Assembly (NCBI GenBank): GCA_965202905.1
Contig: OZ241868.1
Span: 868,001-932,000, forward strand
Direction of reading: 5' to 3'
Source: CAYFYS01 sp965202905
Lineage (GTDB): Bacteria; Pseudomonadota; Alphaproteobacteria; MPNO01
DNA: 64,000 nt
Below are positions 26,401 to 34,572 of the stretch, one piece after another. Within the stretch, counting starts at the first letter, position 1, and each line of letters opens with the position of its first letter. A model generated the notes under the pieces. It worked only from the letters and a program-made list of their open reading frames with translations, ran no database searches and was not told the origin of the DNA. Position numbers and translations under genes: made by a program.

Positions 26401-26998
26401 AAGCCACGACCTCGACATCCGCGGCGCCGGCAATCTCCTGGGCGAAGCGCAGTCCGGCCATATTCGCGAGGTCGGCGTGGAGCTCTACCAGCAGATGCTG
26501 GAGGAGGCCGTCGCCGAAGCGCGTGGCGGGTCCGACGCACCGAGATCGGACTGGATCCCGACGATCGCGCTCGGCCTGCCGGTGCTGATCCCGGAGAATT
26601 ACGTCGCCGATCTCGACGTGCGGCTCGGGCTCTACCGGCGGATCGCCCGGTTGGAGGACAAGGCCGAGATCGAGTCCTTCGCCGCGGAGCTGATCGACCG
26701 GTTCGGGGCCCTGCCCGAAGAGGTCGAGACGCTGCTTCAGGTCGTGGCCATCAAGCGGTTCTGCCGCACGGCCGGGATCGAAAAGCTCGAGGCCGGACCC
26801 AAGGGCGCGCTGCTCGCCTTCCATGAGAACAGCTTCGCCAACCCGGACGGTCTGATCAGTTTCATCCAGAATGACGCCGGGCGCACCAGGCTACGGCCCG
26901 ACCACCGGCTGGTCTTCCGGCGCGATTGGGCCGGACCCGGCCGGCGGCTCGGCGGGGTGCGCGACCTTGTCGAGAAGCTGGCCGCGATCGCGGCGTGA
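23474..26998 (+). CDS. mfd: Transcription-repair coupling factor Mfd
   Basis: 1174 residues. TTG start at 23474 behind GGGACGGG. It removes stalled RNA polymerase and recruits UvrA. The N-terminal UvrB-like module includes FPAWDCLPYDRVSP and EPGEFAVRGGIVDVFPPG. The RNA polymerase-interaction domain has GDLVVHVEHGIGRYEGLE. The RecG-like translocase shows GDVGFGKTEIALRAAF, VVDEEQHFGVAHKERLK, MTATPIPRTL and QLYQLRGRIGRS. The C-terminal TRCF domain ends near 26950. It follows sdhE by 13 nt and is probably cotranscribed. Confidence 0.97.
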   Translation: MLDQIEALAGGRGRTLLAGVPEGLDARVIADLAQSGPAATVLHVARDDTRLARLADALAFFAPELEILRFPAWDCLPYDRVSPISEITSERVDTLSRLARRGDDGPLVVLATVNAVLQRVQPRAALKDAAFAARPGDTIDLDSLTGFLARNGYRRTSTVREPGEFAVRGGIVDVFPPGHEQPVRLDLFGEVLDGVRAFDPGTQLTSGALDRLTLAPVSEVMLDAASIERFRAGYRELFGAVADDPLYMAISEGRKQIGMEHWLPLFHETMETVFDYAPGAAVTLDHQIEAARDARLEMISDYYQARISFALNRPAKRAEDIMPVYRPLPPDRLYLDGAEWESALSGNPVGCFLPFRAPDDLPHGAYDSIAHFDGRRMPNFAAGAAGSGSADDRTPPPNAFDRVRKAIETRRADGRRVVVAGYTAGSRERLGQLLREHGVRALSPVETWPDVEALPAGGVALAALAIEQGFETADLAVIGEQDILGERMIRPPRRKRKASEFITDAGDLAPGDLVVHVEHGIGRYEGLETVVALDAPHDCLRLSYAGGDRLYVPVESLEVLSRYGSGESEAMLDRLGGGSWQHRKARLKKRLLDMAGELIKVAAERKLRPAQAIAAEPQLYREFCARFPFTETDDQLEAIEETMTDLASGQPMDRLICGDVGFGKTEIALRAAFNTVQAGGQVAVVAPTTLLCRQHYATFRERFAGMAVRVGQLSRLVGAKEVAATKAGIADGSVDIVIGTHALLAKSIGFRNLSLLVVDEEQHFGVAHKERLKQLKADVHVLTMTATPIPRTLQMALSGVREMSTIATPPVDRLAVRTYVLPYDPVIVREAIMREHFRGGQSFYVCPRIAQLDEVVARLGDLAPEVKLAVAHGRMATRAIEDVMAAFYEGSIDILVSTQIIESGLDIPRANTLIVHRADMFGLAQLYQLRGRIGRSKLRAYCYLTLPPAHALSEAAVKRLEVMQTLDTLGAGFSLASHDLDIRGAGNLLGEAQSGHIREVGVELYQQMLEEAVAEARGGSDAPRSDWIPTIALGLPVLIPENYVADLDVRLGLYRRIARLEDKAEIESFAAELIDRFGALPEEVETLLQVVAIKRFCRTAGIEKLEAGPKGALLAFHENSFANPDGLISFIQNDAGRTRLRPDHRLVFRRDWAGPGRRLGGVRDLVEKLAAIAA

Positions 26999-27006
26999 GT
27001 AGGGCG

Positions 27007-27465
27007 ATGGACGATTTCTATTTCGAGGACTTCTTCGTCGGCCAGGTGATCGAAAGCGCGCCGGCGACGCTGGACGAGCAGGAAATCATCGCCTTCGCGG
27101 AGCGTTACGCGCCGCTGCCCTACCACACCGATCCGGCGGCCGCGGCGGAGTCCATGTTCGGCGGAATCGTCGCGCCCGGCTATCAGACCGCCGCGCTGAC
27201 CTTCGGGCTGTTCGTCCGGACCGGGACCTTCCGAGCCTGCGGCATGGGCTCGCCCGGCATCGACAAGCTGCGCTGGCTGAAGCCGGTGCGCGCCGGCGAC
27301 GCGCTGAGGGTGCGGGCGGAGATCGTCGAGATGTCCCCGGCGAAGGAAGACGGCGGGCGGGATGCGATACGGATCGCTTACGAGACCCGCAACCAGACAG
27401 ACGAAATCGTGATGACCCTGACCAGCCTGCATTTCGTTCGCCGCCGCCCCAAGGATCGCGCATGA
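27007..27465 (+). CDS. MaoC-like hotdog-fold protein, catalytic Asp replaced
   Basis: 152 residues from ATG 27007, 8 nt after the mfd stop. The hotdog fold is visible: EDFFVGQVIESAPATLDEQE, MFGGIVAPGYQTAALTFGLF and the loop GIDKLRWLKPVRAGDALRVR. MaoC-type (R)-hydratases have a motif like FDPQPFHxD, with catalytic Asp and His. Here it reads YAPLPYHTD, with Ala35 where the Asp is expected and His40 kept. It may be inactive as a hydratase, use another residue, or act as a thioester-binding protein. Confidence 0.82.
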   Translation: MDDFYFEDFFVGQVIESAPATLDEQEIIAFAERYAPLPYHTDPAAAAESMFGGIVAPGYQTAALTFGLFVRTGTFRACGMGSPGIDKLRWLKPVRAGDALRVRAEIVEMSPAKEDGGRDAIRIAYETRNQTDEIVMTLTSLHFVRRRPKDRA

Positions 27466-27578
27466 CCGGTCGTGCGGCGATAAAGCGCGCCGCGGCCTCG
27501 GGCGTGACGTTCGCGGTCGGCCGCCTCGCTCAGCCTGCGTCGATCAATGCGCCAAACGTGTAAGAATACGATCAACGC

Positions 27579-29132
27579 CTACGCCATACCGTGATCCGCG
27601 ACCTTCCGACGGAGCACCTTGCCCACCGGGCTCATGGGCAGAGAGTCCACGATTTCAACGATGTGGGGCACCTTGAACGGTGCGATCCTGCCCCGAAGAC
27701 GCGATCGGATGCGTTCGGCCATGCAGTCGCTGCCGGCCTTGCTGCCACGCACGACCACCACGGCGCGGATCCGGTTGCCGATCTCCCGATCGGGACTCGG
27801 CACCACGCAAGCCTCCAGCACGTCGGCATGTCGGCGCAGCGCGTCCTCGATCTCGTAGGGCGAAATGAAGATGCCGCGGCTCTTGAAGCAGTCGTCCTCG
27901 CGCCCGGCGATCCAGCAATAGCCGTCCGCATCGCGCCAGGCGAGATCGCCGGTGTGGTACCAGCCGTCATGGACAACGCGCCGGGTCATCGCCTCGTCGC
28001 GGTGGTAGCCGAGGAAAAAACCCGGGTTGTCGGCGGCGATCAGCAGCCGGCCGATCTCGCCCGCGGGCAGTTCGCGGTAATCGTCGTCGCAGACCGCGAC
28101 CGGCGTCCCCGGCAACGCGATGCCGATGGATCCCGGCCGGACCGGATGCCGCGGCCCCTGGCCCAGCACCATCTGCATCTCCGAGACGCCGTAATGTTCC
28201 CAGATGTCGCAACCGATGCGCCGCTTGAACGCCTCCCAGGTCGCGGCCTCGAGCGCCTCGCCGGTTGCGCTGCAACCCCGGAGGCTGGACAGGTCGTAAC
28301 GCTCCTCCACCCCGTCGAGGGCGAGGATGCGGCGGTAGACGGTCGCCACCGAATAGAGTAGCGTAACTTCGAGCGACTCGACCGCCGCCAGGATCCGTTC
28401 GGGCTGCGGGCGGCCTTCGAGGATCGCCCCCGTCACGCCATTGCGCAGCGGAAACACCACGTTGTGGCCGAGCGCGCTGATGAAGCTCCACTCGCCGGTC
28501 GCGAGCGCAACGTCACCCGGCTCCGGCGGCACCCGGTAGCAATTGGCCTCGCCCAGCGCGCGGGCCCAGCGATGGGCATGCACGATCCCCTTGGGCCGTC
28601 CGGTGGTGCCCGAGGTGTAGACCATGAAGGCCGGCTCGTCGGCCGCGGTGTCGGCCGGCTCGGCCATCGCCGATGCGCCCTGCGCCATCGGCTCCAGGGC
28701 ATGCGCACCGTCGGGCGCTCCGCGCCAGATCAGAACATCGATCGAGACGGCGTGCCGCAGCAGCGGATCGGCGATTTCGGCCGCGGAGACCGCGGTCTTT
28801 GCCTGGCTGTGCTCCAGCACATAGTCGACTTCTTCCTCGCCGAGCAGGGAGTTTTGCAGCACCGGGACCGCGCCGACACGGGTGAGCGCGAGGAACGTGA
28901 GCGCGAACTCCAGGCAGTTTGACATGCGTACCAGAACCGGCATACCGCGCCCGATCCCGTGCGCCGCCAGCCCGCCCGCAAGCCGCATCACGCGGTCGAG
29001 GAGCGCGTCGTAGCTGATCGTGCCGCCGTCCCAGACGAAGGCGGTATCGACGCCGTGTCCGCGGCGGACCGTGTCGTCCAGAGCCTCCCGGCAGAGGTTC
29101 AGCCGGGCCGGGGTCCTGGCCCGCTCAGCCAC
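27579..29132 (-). CDS. AMP-dependent acyl-CoA synthetase, benzoate-CoA-ligase-like
   Basis: 517 residues from GTG 29130-29132, which overlaps the stop of the upstream hydratase gene. It activates a carboxylic acid to its CoA thioester. ATP-binding motif YTSGTTGRPKGIVHAH, A5 motif EHYGVSEMQMVLGQG, GWYHTGDLAWRDADGYCWIAGREDD, and A10 lysine region SPVGKVLRRKVADHG at the C-terminus. The order and CHTGD-like block resemble benzoate or 2-aminobenzoate-CoA ligases. It is the last gene of a four-gene minus-strand operon. Substrate unresolved. Confidence 0.88.
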   Translation of the reverse strand: MAERARTPARLNLCREALDDTVRRGHGVDTAFVWDGGTISYDALLDRVMRLAGGLAAHGIGRGMPVLVRMSNCLEFALTFLALTRVGAVPVLQNSLLGEEEVDYVLEHSQAKTAVSAAEIADPLLRHAVSIDVLIWRGAPDGAHALEPMAQGASAMAEPADTAADEPAFMVYTSGTTGRPKGIVHAHRWARALGEANCYRVPPEPGDVALATGEWSFISALGHNVVFPLRNGVTGAILEGRPQPERILAAVESLEVTLLYSVATVYRRILALDGVEERYDLSSLRGCSATGEALEAATWEAFKRRIGCDIWEHYGVSEMQMVLGQGPRHPVRPGSIGIALPGTPVAVCDDDYRELPAGEIGRLLIAADNPGFFLGYHRDEAMTRRVVHDGWYHTGDLAWRDADGYCWIAGREDDCFKSRGIFISPYEIEDALRRHADVLEACVVPSPDREIGNRIRAVVVVRGSKAGSDCMAERIRSRLRGRIAPFKVPHIVEIVDSLPMSPVGKVLRRKVADHGMA

Positions 29133-30033
29133 CCGCGCCGTCTCCGAACGGCCAGGCGTCGTAGTACGGGCCGCGGTATTCCGGCTTGCGCCTGGCGAGG
29201 AATGCGCGCATCCCCTCGCGACAGTCACCGGTCCGGGTGATTTCCTGGATCGCGGCGAACTCGCGATCCCAGCCCTCTTGGCTGCGGTTCGCGTTCCAGT
29301 ACATCTTCACCAAATCCTTGGCGTAACGGACCGAAAGGTAGGGGTTGGAGGAAATCTGGCCGGCAAGCGCCATGACCTCGTCGATCAGGTCGTCATGGGG
29401 GACGACGCGCTCGACCAGCCCGATGCGCTCGGCCTCCTCCGCCTCGACGACGCGCCCCGTCAGGATCAGCTCCAGCGCCTTGCCGACGCCGACGAGCTTG
29501 GGCAGGTTGCGCGCGCCGCCCGATTCGGGCAGGAAGCCGGCCGGCACCGCGACCTCGCCGAGCTTTGCCCGGTCCGAGGCGATCCGCAGATCGCACAGAG
29601 TCGTGATCTCCAATCCGATGCCGACGGCGGGGCCGTTGATCGCCGCGATGGTGATCTGGGGCAGGTCTTCCAGCTTGCGGAAGGCGCGCTGCAGGACCTG
29701 ATGGCGCAGATCGTTGAAGAACAGATGGGCGAGCTCCTTGTAGGGCCCGAAATTGCCCATGTCAAAATCCGGATCGGCGCCGGCGCCCAGCGGGTCGGCC
29801 TCGGACTTCAGGTCGCCGCCGGCCGAAAATCCCCTGCCCTCGCCGGTCAGCACGATCACCTTGAGCTGATTGTTGTGGCCGATCTGGTCGCACAGGATGT
29901 CGAGCTCGACCCGCATCCGGACATCGACCGCGTTCAGCGCCTCGGGCCGGTTCATCGTGACCACCCCAATGCAGCGCTCGCCCGGCCGATTGGGGTTCTC
30001 GCGCACCTCCCACTTGAGTGCCTGGTATTCCAT
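29125..30033 (-). CDS. Enoyl-CoA hydratase/isomerase family protein
   Basis: 302 residues from the ATG at 30031-30033. Crotonase fold: NRPEALNAVDVRMRVEL, the oxyanion-hole segment GRGFSAGGDLKSEAD, INGPAVGIGLEITTLCDLRIA, and LGEVAVPAGFLPESGGARNL. In canonical hydratases two Glu face the substrate. The first (here in GLEIT) is kept, but the second position appears to be Ala, with a Glu shifted into LPESGG, so a different crotonase reaction is possible. The C-terminus overlaps the ligase start by 8 nt, supporting one CoA-thioester pathway. Confidence 0.85.
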   Translation of the reverse strand: MEYQALKWEVRENPNRPGERCIGVVTMNRPEALNAVDVRMRVELDILCDQIGHNNQLKVIVLTGEGRGFSAGGDLKSEADPLGAGADPDFDMGNFGPYKELAHLFFNDLRHQVLQRAFRKLEDLPQITIAAINGPAVGIGLEITTLCDLRIASDRAKLGEVAVPAGFLPESGGARNLPKLVGVGKALELILTGRVVEAEEAERIGLVERVVPHDDLIDEVMALAGQISSNPYLSVRYAKDLVKMYWNANRSQEGWDREFAAIQEITRTGDCREGMRAFLARRKPEYRGPYYDAWPFGDGAGG

Positions 30034-30080
30034 GGCCTCGCTCTCCCTGGTCATAAGATTCGCAAAGATCGGCGGGCGGG

Positions 30081-30893
30081 TCAGGTTCCCACCTTGAGCG
30101 GCGCAACCAGCCCACGCAGCGCGGCGATAACGCTGAGCGCCGTGATCCGCCCCGTCCCAGGGTTCTCCTGCGAAGGCGCGTTCTCGATCTTCATGGCCAA
30201 CCGCGCGCTGTCCGCATCGACGATGATCTCGTGGGTGTTGCGCTCGAGCGCGGGATCGGCCCAGATCTCCAGCCGCGTGCGGTCGGGCCCGATCCCGGCA
30301 AGGCCCAGCGCGGCCGCCACGTTGACGTTCGCCGGAAAGCCGGCCGCGCCCTCGCGAGCCGAGCCCTCGAAAACCCGAAGCGGGCCCGACAGCCCCTCGA
30401 TCGAGATCCGGTTGTCCTCCAGATAGGGCGCGCCGGCCAGCGACATCGGCGGCTTGCGGGTGATCATCCGCACCTCGCGGATCTCGCCCTCGGCGGCGGC
30501 CCGGACGGCATCGAGGCCGAGCAGCGCGCCGGTGGCCAGGACAATCCGCGCGCCGGTCTGCCGCGCCCGATCGATGATGTCGGGATGCACCAGAAGCGCG
30601 GCCCCGCTGACCGTCACCAGCGTCTTGCCGGCGTCCACCACGGGTTCGGCGACCTCGGAAAAGGCCGCCTTGGGCACGCATTCGACGATGATCTCGGCGT
30701 GTTCCGGCAAATCCGGCGCCGGCACCGCCGGAACGTCGGGTGCAATTTCGGCCATGCGGGTCCGCGCCCGGTCCAAATCGCGGCTTGAGACCGCGACGAG
30801 CGTCAGCCCGTCGACGCCCCTTGCCAAGGCGTGGGCTACCGGCCGGCCGACCGCACCGAGACCGGCGACGCCGACCGTCAGCGCCTCAGTCAT
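30081..30893 (-). CDS. L-aspartate dehydrogenase-like NAD(P)-dependent oxidoreductase
   Basis: 270 residues from the ATG at 30891-30893, overlapping the preceding metallo-hydrolase gene by 8 bp. The N-terminal Rossmann motif is VGVAGLGAVGRPVAHAL. The C-terminal domain has FPANVNVAAALGLAGIGPD and ERNTHEIIVDADSARL, where the conserved His of this family lies. Aspartate dehydrogenase (NadX) normally feeds iminoaspartate to NadA, but no nadA or nadC is here. The context is a CoA-thioester catabolic operon, so an amino-dicarboxylate substrate other than aspartate is possible. Confidence 0.83.
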   Translation of the reverse strand: MTEALTVGVAGLGAVGRPVAHALARGVDGLTLVAVSSRDLDRARTRMAEIAPDVPAVPAPDLPEHAEIIVECVPKAAFSEVAEPVVDAGKTLVTVSGAALLVHPDIIDRARQTGARIVLATGALLGLDAVRAAAEGEIREVRMITRKPPMSLAGAPYLEDNRISIEGLSGPLRVFEGSAREGAAGFPANVNVAAALGLAGIGPDRTRLEIWADPALERNTHEIIVDADSARLAMKIENAPSQENPGTGRITALSVIAALRGLVAPLKVGT

Positions 30894-31767
30894 CGCAGAA
30901 GACGAACCGGGTCGTTCCGCCCTGGTCCCGGATGCGCCCGGCCGAGCGCCCGGGGAAGTGGGCCGGCAGAATGACGGAATCGCTGTCCGTATAGCGCTCG
31001 ACGAAAGCGATGCGAGTCTTCGCCGACAGCTCGACATCGCTGCAAAAGATGCTGGAAAGCTGCGGTTCTGGCACCTGCAGCGGATGATGCATCAGATCGC
31101 CGGCGAACACCGCGTGTTCGCCCTGCGAGTCGACGTTGAGGCAGATGTGGCCGGGCGTATGTCCCGGCGTGGGCTCGATGGTGAGCCCGGCGTCGATCTC
31201 GAAATCTGCGCCGACCAGCGTCGCCTTGCCGGACTCCATGATCGGCAGGACGCTGTCGGTGAAGACTTCGCGCATGAAGTCGAGTTTCTCGTAAGCGCCC
31301 TCCCAATGCCGGTATTCGGCCTCGGCAAACAGGTAACGGGCGTTGGGGAACGTCGGCGCCCACCGGCCATCGACGAGCTTGGTGTTCCAGCCGACGTGAT
31401 CGACATGGAGATGGGTACACAGCACGAAATCGATCTCCTCAGGCGTGACTCCGGCGGATTTGAGGTTGTCGAGCCACGGCCATTTCTTACGGTGCCAGTT
31501 CGGCCGGCCGGGGCGTTCCTTGTCCTCGCCGACGCAGGAATCGATCAGAATCGTGTAGCGGTCCGTCCGCAGCAGATAGCTCTGGAAGGCGAAGAGCATC
31601 AGGCCCGACCCGGCGTCCAGCGCCTCGGGAACCAGCCAGTCCCGATGCCGGTCGACGATCTCGGGCGTCGCGTCAGGATACATTTCCAGCGGGTCGCGAT
31701 AGAGGCCCGACCACTCCTCGACCGCCTGGATTTCGAAGGATCCGCAGTGACGTTTCTTCATAACCAT
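30886..31767 (-). CDS. Metallo-beta-lactamase-fold hydrolase
   Basis: 293 residues from the ATG at 31765-31767, chosen for GGAGG five nt upstream; a second ATG at 31761 is possible. Di-zinc signature THLHVDHVGWN, then EPTPGHTPGHI and FAGDLMHHPLQ. The long insertion with FPNARYLFAEAEYRHW is typical of the lactonase/quorum-quenching-like branch. First gene of the operon leading to the dehydrogenase, hydratase and ligase, so it may open a lactone or cleave an ester or thioester of the pathway. No signal peptide. Confidence 0.85.
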   Translation of the reverse strand: MVMKKRHCGSFEIQAVEEWSGLYRDPLEMYPDATPEIVDRHRDWLVPEALDAGSGLMLFAFQSYLLRTDRYTILIDSCVGEDKERPGRPNWHRKKWPWLDNLKSAGVTPEEIDFVLCTHLHVDHVGWNTKLVDGRWAPTFPNARYLFAEAEYRHWEGAYEKLDFMREVFTDSVLPIMESGKATLVGADFEIDAGLTIEPTPGHTPGHICLNVDSQGEHAVFAGDLMHHPLQVPEPQLSSIFCSDVELSAKTRIAFVERYTDSDSVILPAHFPGRSAGRIRDQGGTTRFVFCDD

Positions 31768-31880
31768 TGGCACCTCCACGGCTGACCCTATCACGGCCGC
31801 GCCGGGGCGCTTCAAGCTTTCTTTGGGTAGTCCCTGAGACTACGGTGCCGCACCATCCGACCAAGCAAGGAGAGACCGCA

Positions 31881-32309
31881 ATGGCGAAACTCACACTCGA
31901 ACAGGCGGCGACCATCGTCGACATCGCGATCAAGACCGGGCACGACAAGGGCATGAACCCGCTGACCGTCTCGGTGGTCGACGACGGCGGGCACCTGAAG
32001 GCCTTCAAGCGCGAAGACGGGCCGGGCGCCGCCCTTCGCCCGCACGTGGCCACGGGCAAGGCTTTCGGCGCGGTTGGCATGGGGCGGTCCTCGCGCGCGC
32101 TCGGCGTCATGGCGGCCGAACGCCCGCATTTCGTCGCCGCGCTGTCCGACGTCGCCCAGGGCCGTCTGGTGCCAGTCCCCGGCGGCGTGCTGATCAAGGA
32201 CGGCGATGAGGTGATCGGCGCGGTCGGCGTCAGCGGCGATACCTCCGACAACGACGAGATCGCCGCGGTCGCCGGCATCGAAGCAGCGGGGCTTAGCGCC
32301 GGACTCTAA
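31881..32309 (+). CDS. GlcG/HbpS-like heme-degrading-domain protein
   Basis: 142 residues, ATG 31881 after AAGGAGAG. Small single-domain protein of the GlcG/HbpS family: LEQAATIVDIAIKTG, MNPLTVSVVDDGGHLKAF, KAFGAVGMGRSSRAL and VPGGVLIKDGDEVIGAVGVSG. Relatives bind haem or cobalamin, or are unassigned partners of catabolic enzymes. It is transcribed away from the metallo-hydrolase and 31 nt upstream of the SpmA-SpmB fusion. Function unknown. Confidence 0.83.
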   Translation: MAKLTLEQAATIVDIAIKTGHDKGMNPLTVSVVDDGGHLKAFKREDGPGAALRPHVATGKAFGAVGMGRSSRALGVMAAERPHFVAALSDVAQGRLVPVPGGVLIKDGDEVIGAVGVSGDTSDNDEIAAVAGIEAAGLSAGL

Positions 32310-32340
32310 CGCCCCATCTCCAAGCGTCCGTCGTCCCGAC

Positions 32341-33675
32341 ATGAACGCGGTCTTCTTCGCGCTCGTACTGATCGCGTTCGGGACGGCGGCCTGGCGCCAA
32401 ATCGTCTGGGTACCCGCCGGCCCGAATCCAGCCGGCCCCAATCCGGTCGGCCCGATGGAGACGCTGGCGCTCGGCATGGTCGAGACCGCAGGCAGCGCGG
32501 TGACGCTGGCCATCGGGCTGATCGGGGTGATGGCTTTGTTCCTCGGCCTGATGAAAGTCGCCGAGGCCGGCGGGCTCCTGCGCATCATCGCCAAGACCAT
32601 TCGTCCGTTGATGGTTCGGCTCTTCCCGGGCATCCCGCACGACCATCCGGCGATGGGCGCGATGATCCTCAACATGTCGGCCAACGCGCTCGGCCTCGGC
32701 AACGCGGCCACCCCGTTCGGCATCCGGGCAATGCAGGAGCTCGAGCGGCTCAACCCCCACAAGGGCACGGCCAGCGATGCGATGGTGCTGTTCCTGGCGA
32801 TCAACACCTCATCGGTGACCCTGCTGCCGACCGGGGTGATCGCGCTGCGCGCGGCGGCCGGCTCCGCCGATCCCGCAGGCGTCCTGCCGACCACGCTGTT
32901 CGCGACCATCTGCTCGACCGCGACCGCGATCGTGGCGGCCAGACTCTATGGCCGCTTCGCCGCCTCTCCGGCCGCGATCGCCGAGCGTCTAAGGCTCGAG
33001 GTCCAGCCGGCCGAAACGCCCGCAGGGGGGGACCTGCCCGCGTTCGACGCGCAAGCCGCGCAAGCCGCAAGCGAAGCCTATCCGACCTGGGTTTCGGTGC
33101 TGGCGCTGGGCTTCGTCGCGGCGCTGACGCCGCTGACTATATTCTTCGGCACCCATATCTCGCCCTGGATCATCCCCGGCTTGATGGTTGGCCTTCTCGG
33201 GTTCGGGGTCGTCAGGCGTGTCAGGATCTACGAGGTCTTCGTCGAGGGCGCGCGCGACGGCTTTCAGGTCGCGGTCCGGATCATTCCCTACCTGGTGGCA
33301 ATCCTGGTGGCGGTCGGCATGTTCCGCTCCAGCGGCGCGCTGGAGGCGCTGATCGCGGTCATCTCGCCGGTCACCTCGCTGGTCGGTATGCCGGCCGAAA
33401 CGCTGCCCATGGCCCTGCTCCGCCCGCTGTCGGGCTCGGGCGCCTATGGCGTCCTGGCCTCGATCATCAACGATCCGGCAGTCGGCCCGGACAGCTATGC
33501 CGGATACGTCGTCAGCACCCTCCAGGGCTCGACAGAGACGACGTTCTACGTGCTGGCGGTCTATTTCGGCGCCGTGCAAATCCGCCGCATCCGGCACGCG
33601 CTGGCGGTCGGGCTGACCGCCGATCTCGCCGGGATCGCCGGCGCGGTGGCGATCTGCGCCGCGCTCTACGGCTGA
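32341..33675 (+). CDS. SpmA-SpmB fusion, nucleoside-recognition (Gate) domain membrane protein
   Basis: 444 residues, about ten membrane segments. The N-terminal half resembles spore maturation protein A (GLMKVAEAGGLLRIIAKTIRP, NMSANALGLGNAATPFGI). The C-terminal half resembles SpmB (EGARDGFQVAVRIIPYLVAI, RPLSGSGAYGVLASI, TLQGSTETTFYVLAVYFG). Residues 27-36 hold a short near-duplicate, GPNPAGPNPVGP. In Bacillus the two halves are separate proteins needed for spore-core dehydration. In non-sporing Proteobacteria the fused form has no established substrate. Confidence 0.85.
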   Translation: MNAVFFALVLIAFGTAAWRQIVWVPAGPNPAGPNPVGPMETLALGMVETAGSAVTLAIGLIGVMALFLGLMKVAEAGGLLRIIAKTIRPLMVRLFPGIPHDHPAMGAMILNMSANALGLGNAATPFGIRAMQELERLNPHKGTASDAMVLFLAINTSSVTLLPTGVIALRAAAGSADPAGVLPTTLFATICSTATAIVAARLYGRFAASPAAIAERLRLEVQPAETPAGGDLPAFDAQAAQAASEAYPTWVSVLALGFVAALTPLTIFFGTHISPWIIPGLMVGLLGFGVVRRVRIYEVFVEGARDGFQVAVRIIPYLVAILVAVGMFRSSGALEALIAVISPVTSLVGMPAETLPMALLRPLSGSGAYGVLASIINDPAVGPDSYAGYVVSTLQGSTETTFYVLAVYFGAVQIRRIRHALAVGLTADLAGIAGAVAICAALYG

Positions 33676-34108
33676 CCGGCAAGCAGCGGCTGTATTGCGC
33701 AAATGAATTCGGGTAAAAAGATACGGAGCCAAAGTCGGCGCCGGCCATTATGGCCCCGCAAGTTAAAGGGGGAACAATCAAACTCCCCTGTGGCGCAATG
33801 GATTCGCGGAAGGGAGAAACCGCAAATCCGAGCTACATGACCCTTAAATGCACTTGATTTGTTAATCGCAAAATGAGTTTTGCCGGAAATATAATTAGTC
33901 TTTTTATTTCAGTGAAATAGAGGATAGCTTGTCCAGCTTGTCGCGGCCGTCGCCAGCCCGCACGACCGGATCACCTGTGACAAAATCCGAATCGGCGATC
34001 ACCCACGACATCGCAGGCAGCATCAATTCGCGCCGGACCGGGCGGATCACCCCGGGACTACCGCGCGAGGCGCCGCCGAGCCGGTTCAGTGGCCTCGATC
34101 GCCGGTCT
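33676..34108. other. Gene-free 433-nt stretch with A/T-rich centre
   Basis: Between the convergent SpmA-SpmB fusion and the small lipoprotein gene. Bases 33700-33920 are markedly A/T-richer than the flanks (runs such as AAATATAATTAGTCTTTTTATTTC). A small hairpin GGCC-ATTAT-GGCC lies near 33745. No convincing protein frame, tRNA or repeat was seen. The base composition could reflect foreign DNA or a regulatory region. Confidence 0.5.
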
Positions 34109-34531
34109 CTATTGGCTCCACTCGGTCAGCCTGCCTTCGGAGAAATAGGCTCGGGACATGTGGATCACGCTGTCGAACAGGATGCCCGCGGAGAACCTTC
34201 CGTGGCGATCACGCTGTACGCAGTAATGCGGGTAGTCGCAGCCGAAGATCCACTCTTCCAACCGGAGGTTCGAGAATTTGTTGATCCGATAGGGGCGGCC
34301 CCAGGCGGCGCTGACCTCCGCCGGGGTCATCCCGATCACGAGCTTACCCGACTTGATCGCATCTATAGTCCTGGTATCGAGGCCCGGGTTTGCCGCGATG
34401 TAGTCCTGGCGGGATTCCTGCAACAGCGTCCAGTCGGATTTCAGATCGCTCACGCATCCGCCGGACACCGCCACCGCCAGTGCCGCAAGGACCGTCATCC
34501 GGATTGCCCCAAGATTCCTGTCTTGTTCCAC
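34109..34531 (-). CDS. Small lipoprotein with SmpA/OmlA-like domain
   Basis: About 140 residues. The start is uncertain: GTG 34531 gives a signal peptide with a charged n-region, a hydrophobic stretch MTVLAALAVAV and lipobox VSGGC; ATG 34498 would begin inside it, and a TTG at 34564 lies 9 nt after the upstream stop. The mature part has KSGKLVIGMTPAEVSAAWGRP, which resembles the BamE/SmpA fold, plus a Cys pair in FGCDYPHYC. Last gene of the minus-strand Fe-S/ligase operon by position. Outer-membrane anchoring is inferred. Confidence 0.68.
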   Translation of the reverse strand: MEQDRNLGAIRMTVLAALAVAVSGGCVSDLKSDWTLLQESRQDYIAANPGLDTRTIDAIKSGKLVIGMTPAEVSAAWGRPYRINKFSNLRLEEWIFGCDYPHYCVQRDRHGRFSAGILFDSVIHMSRAYFSEGRLTEWSQ

Positions 34532-34572
34532 CGTCCCAATGGCCCTGAGCTTCAGATACCGCAAATCCCGGC

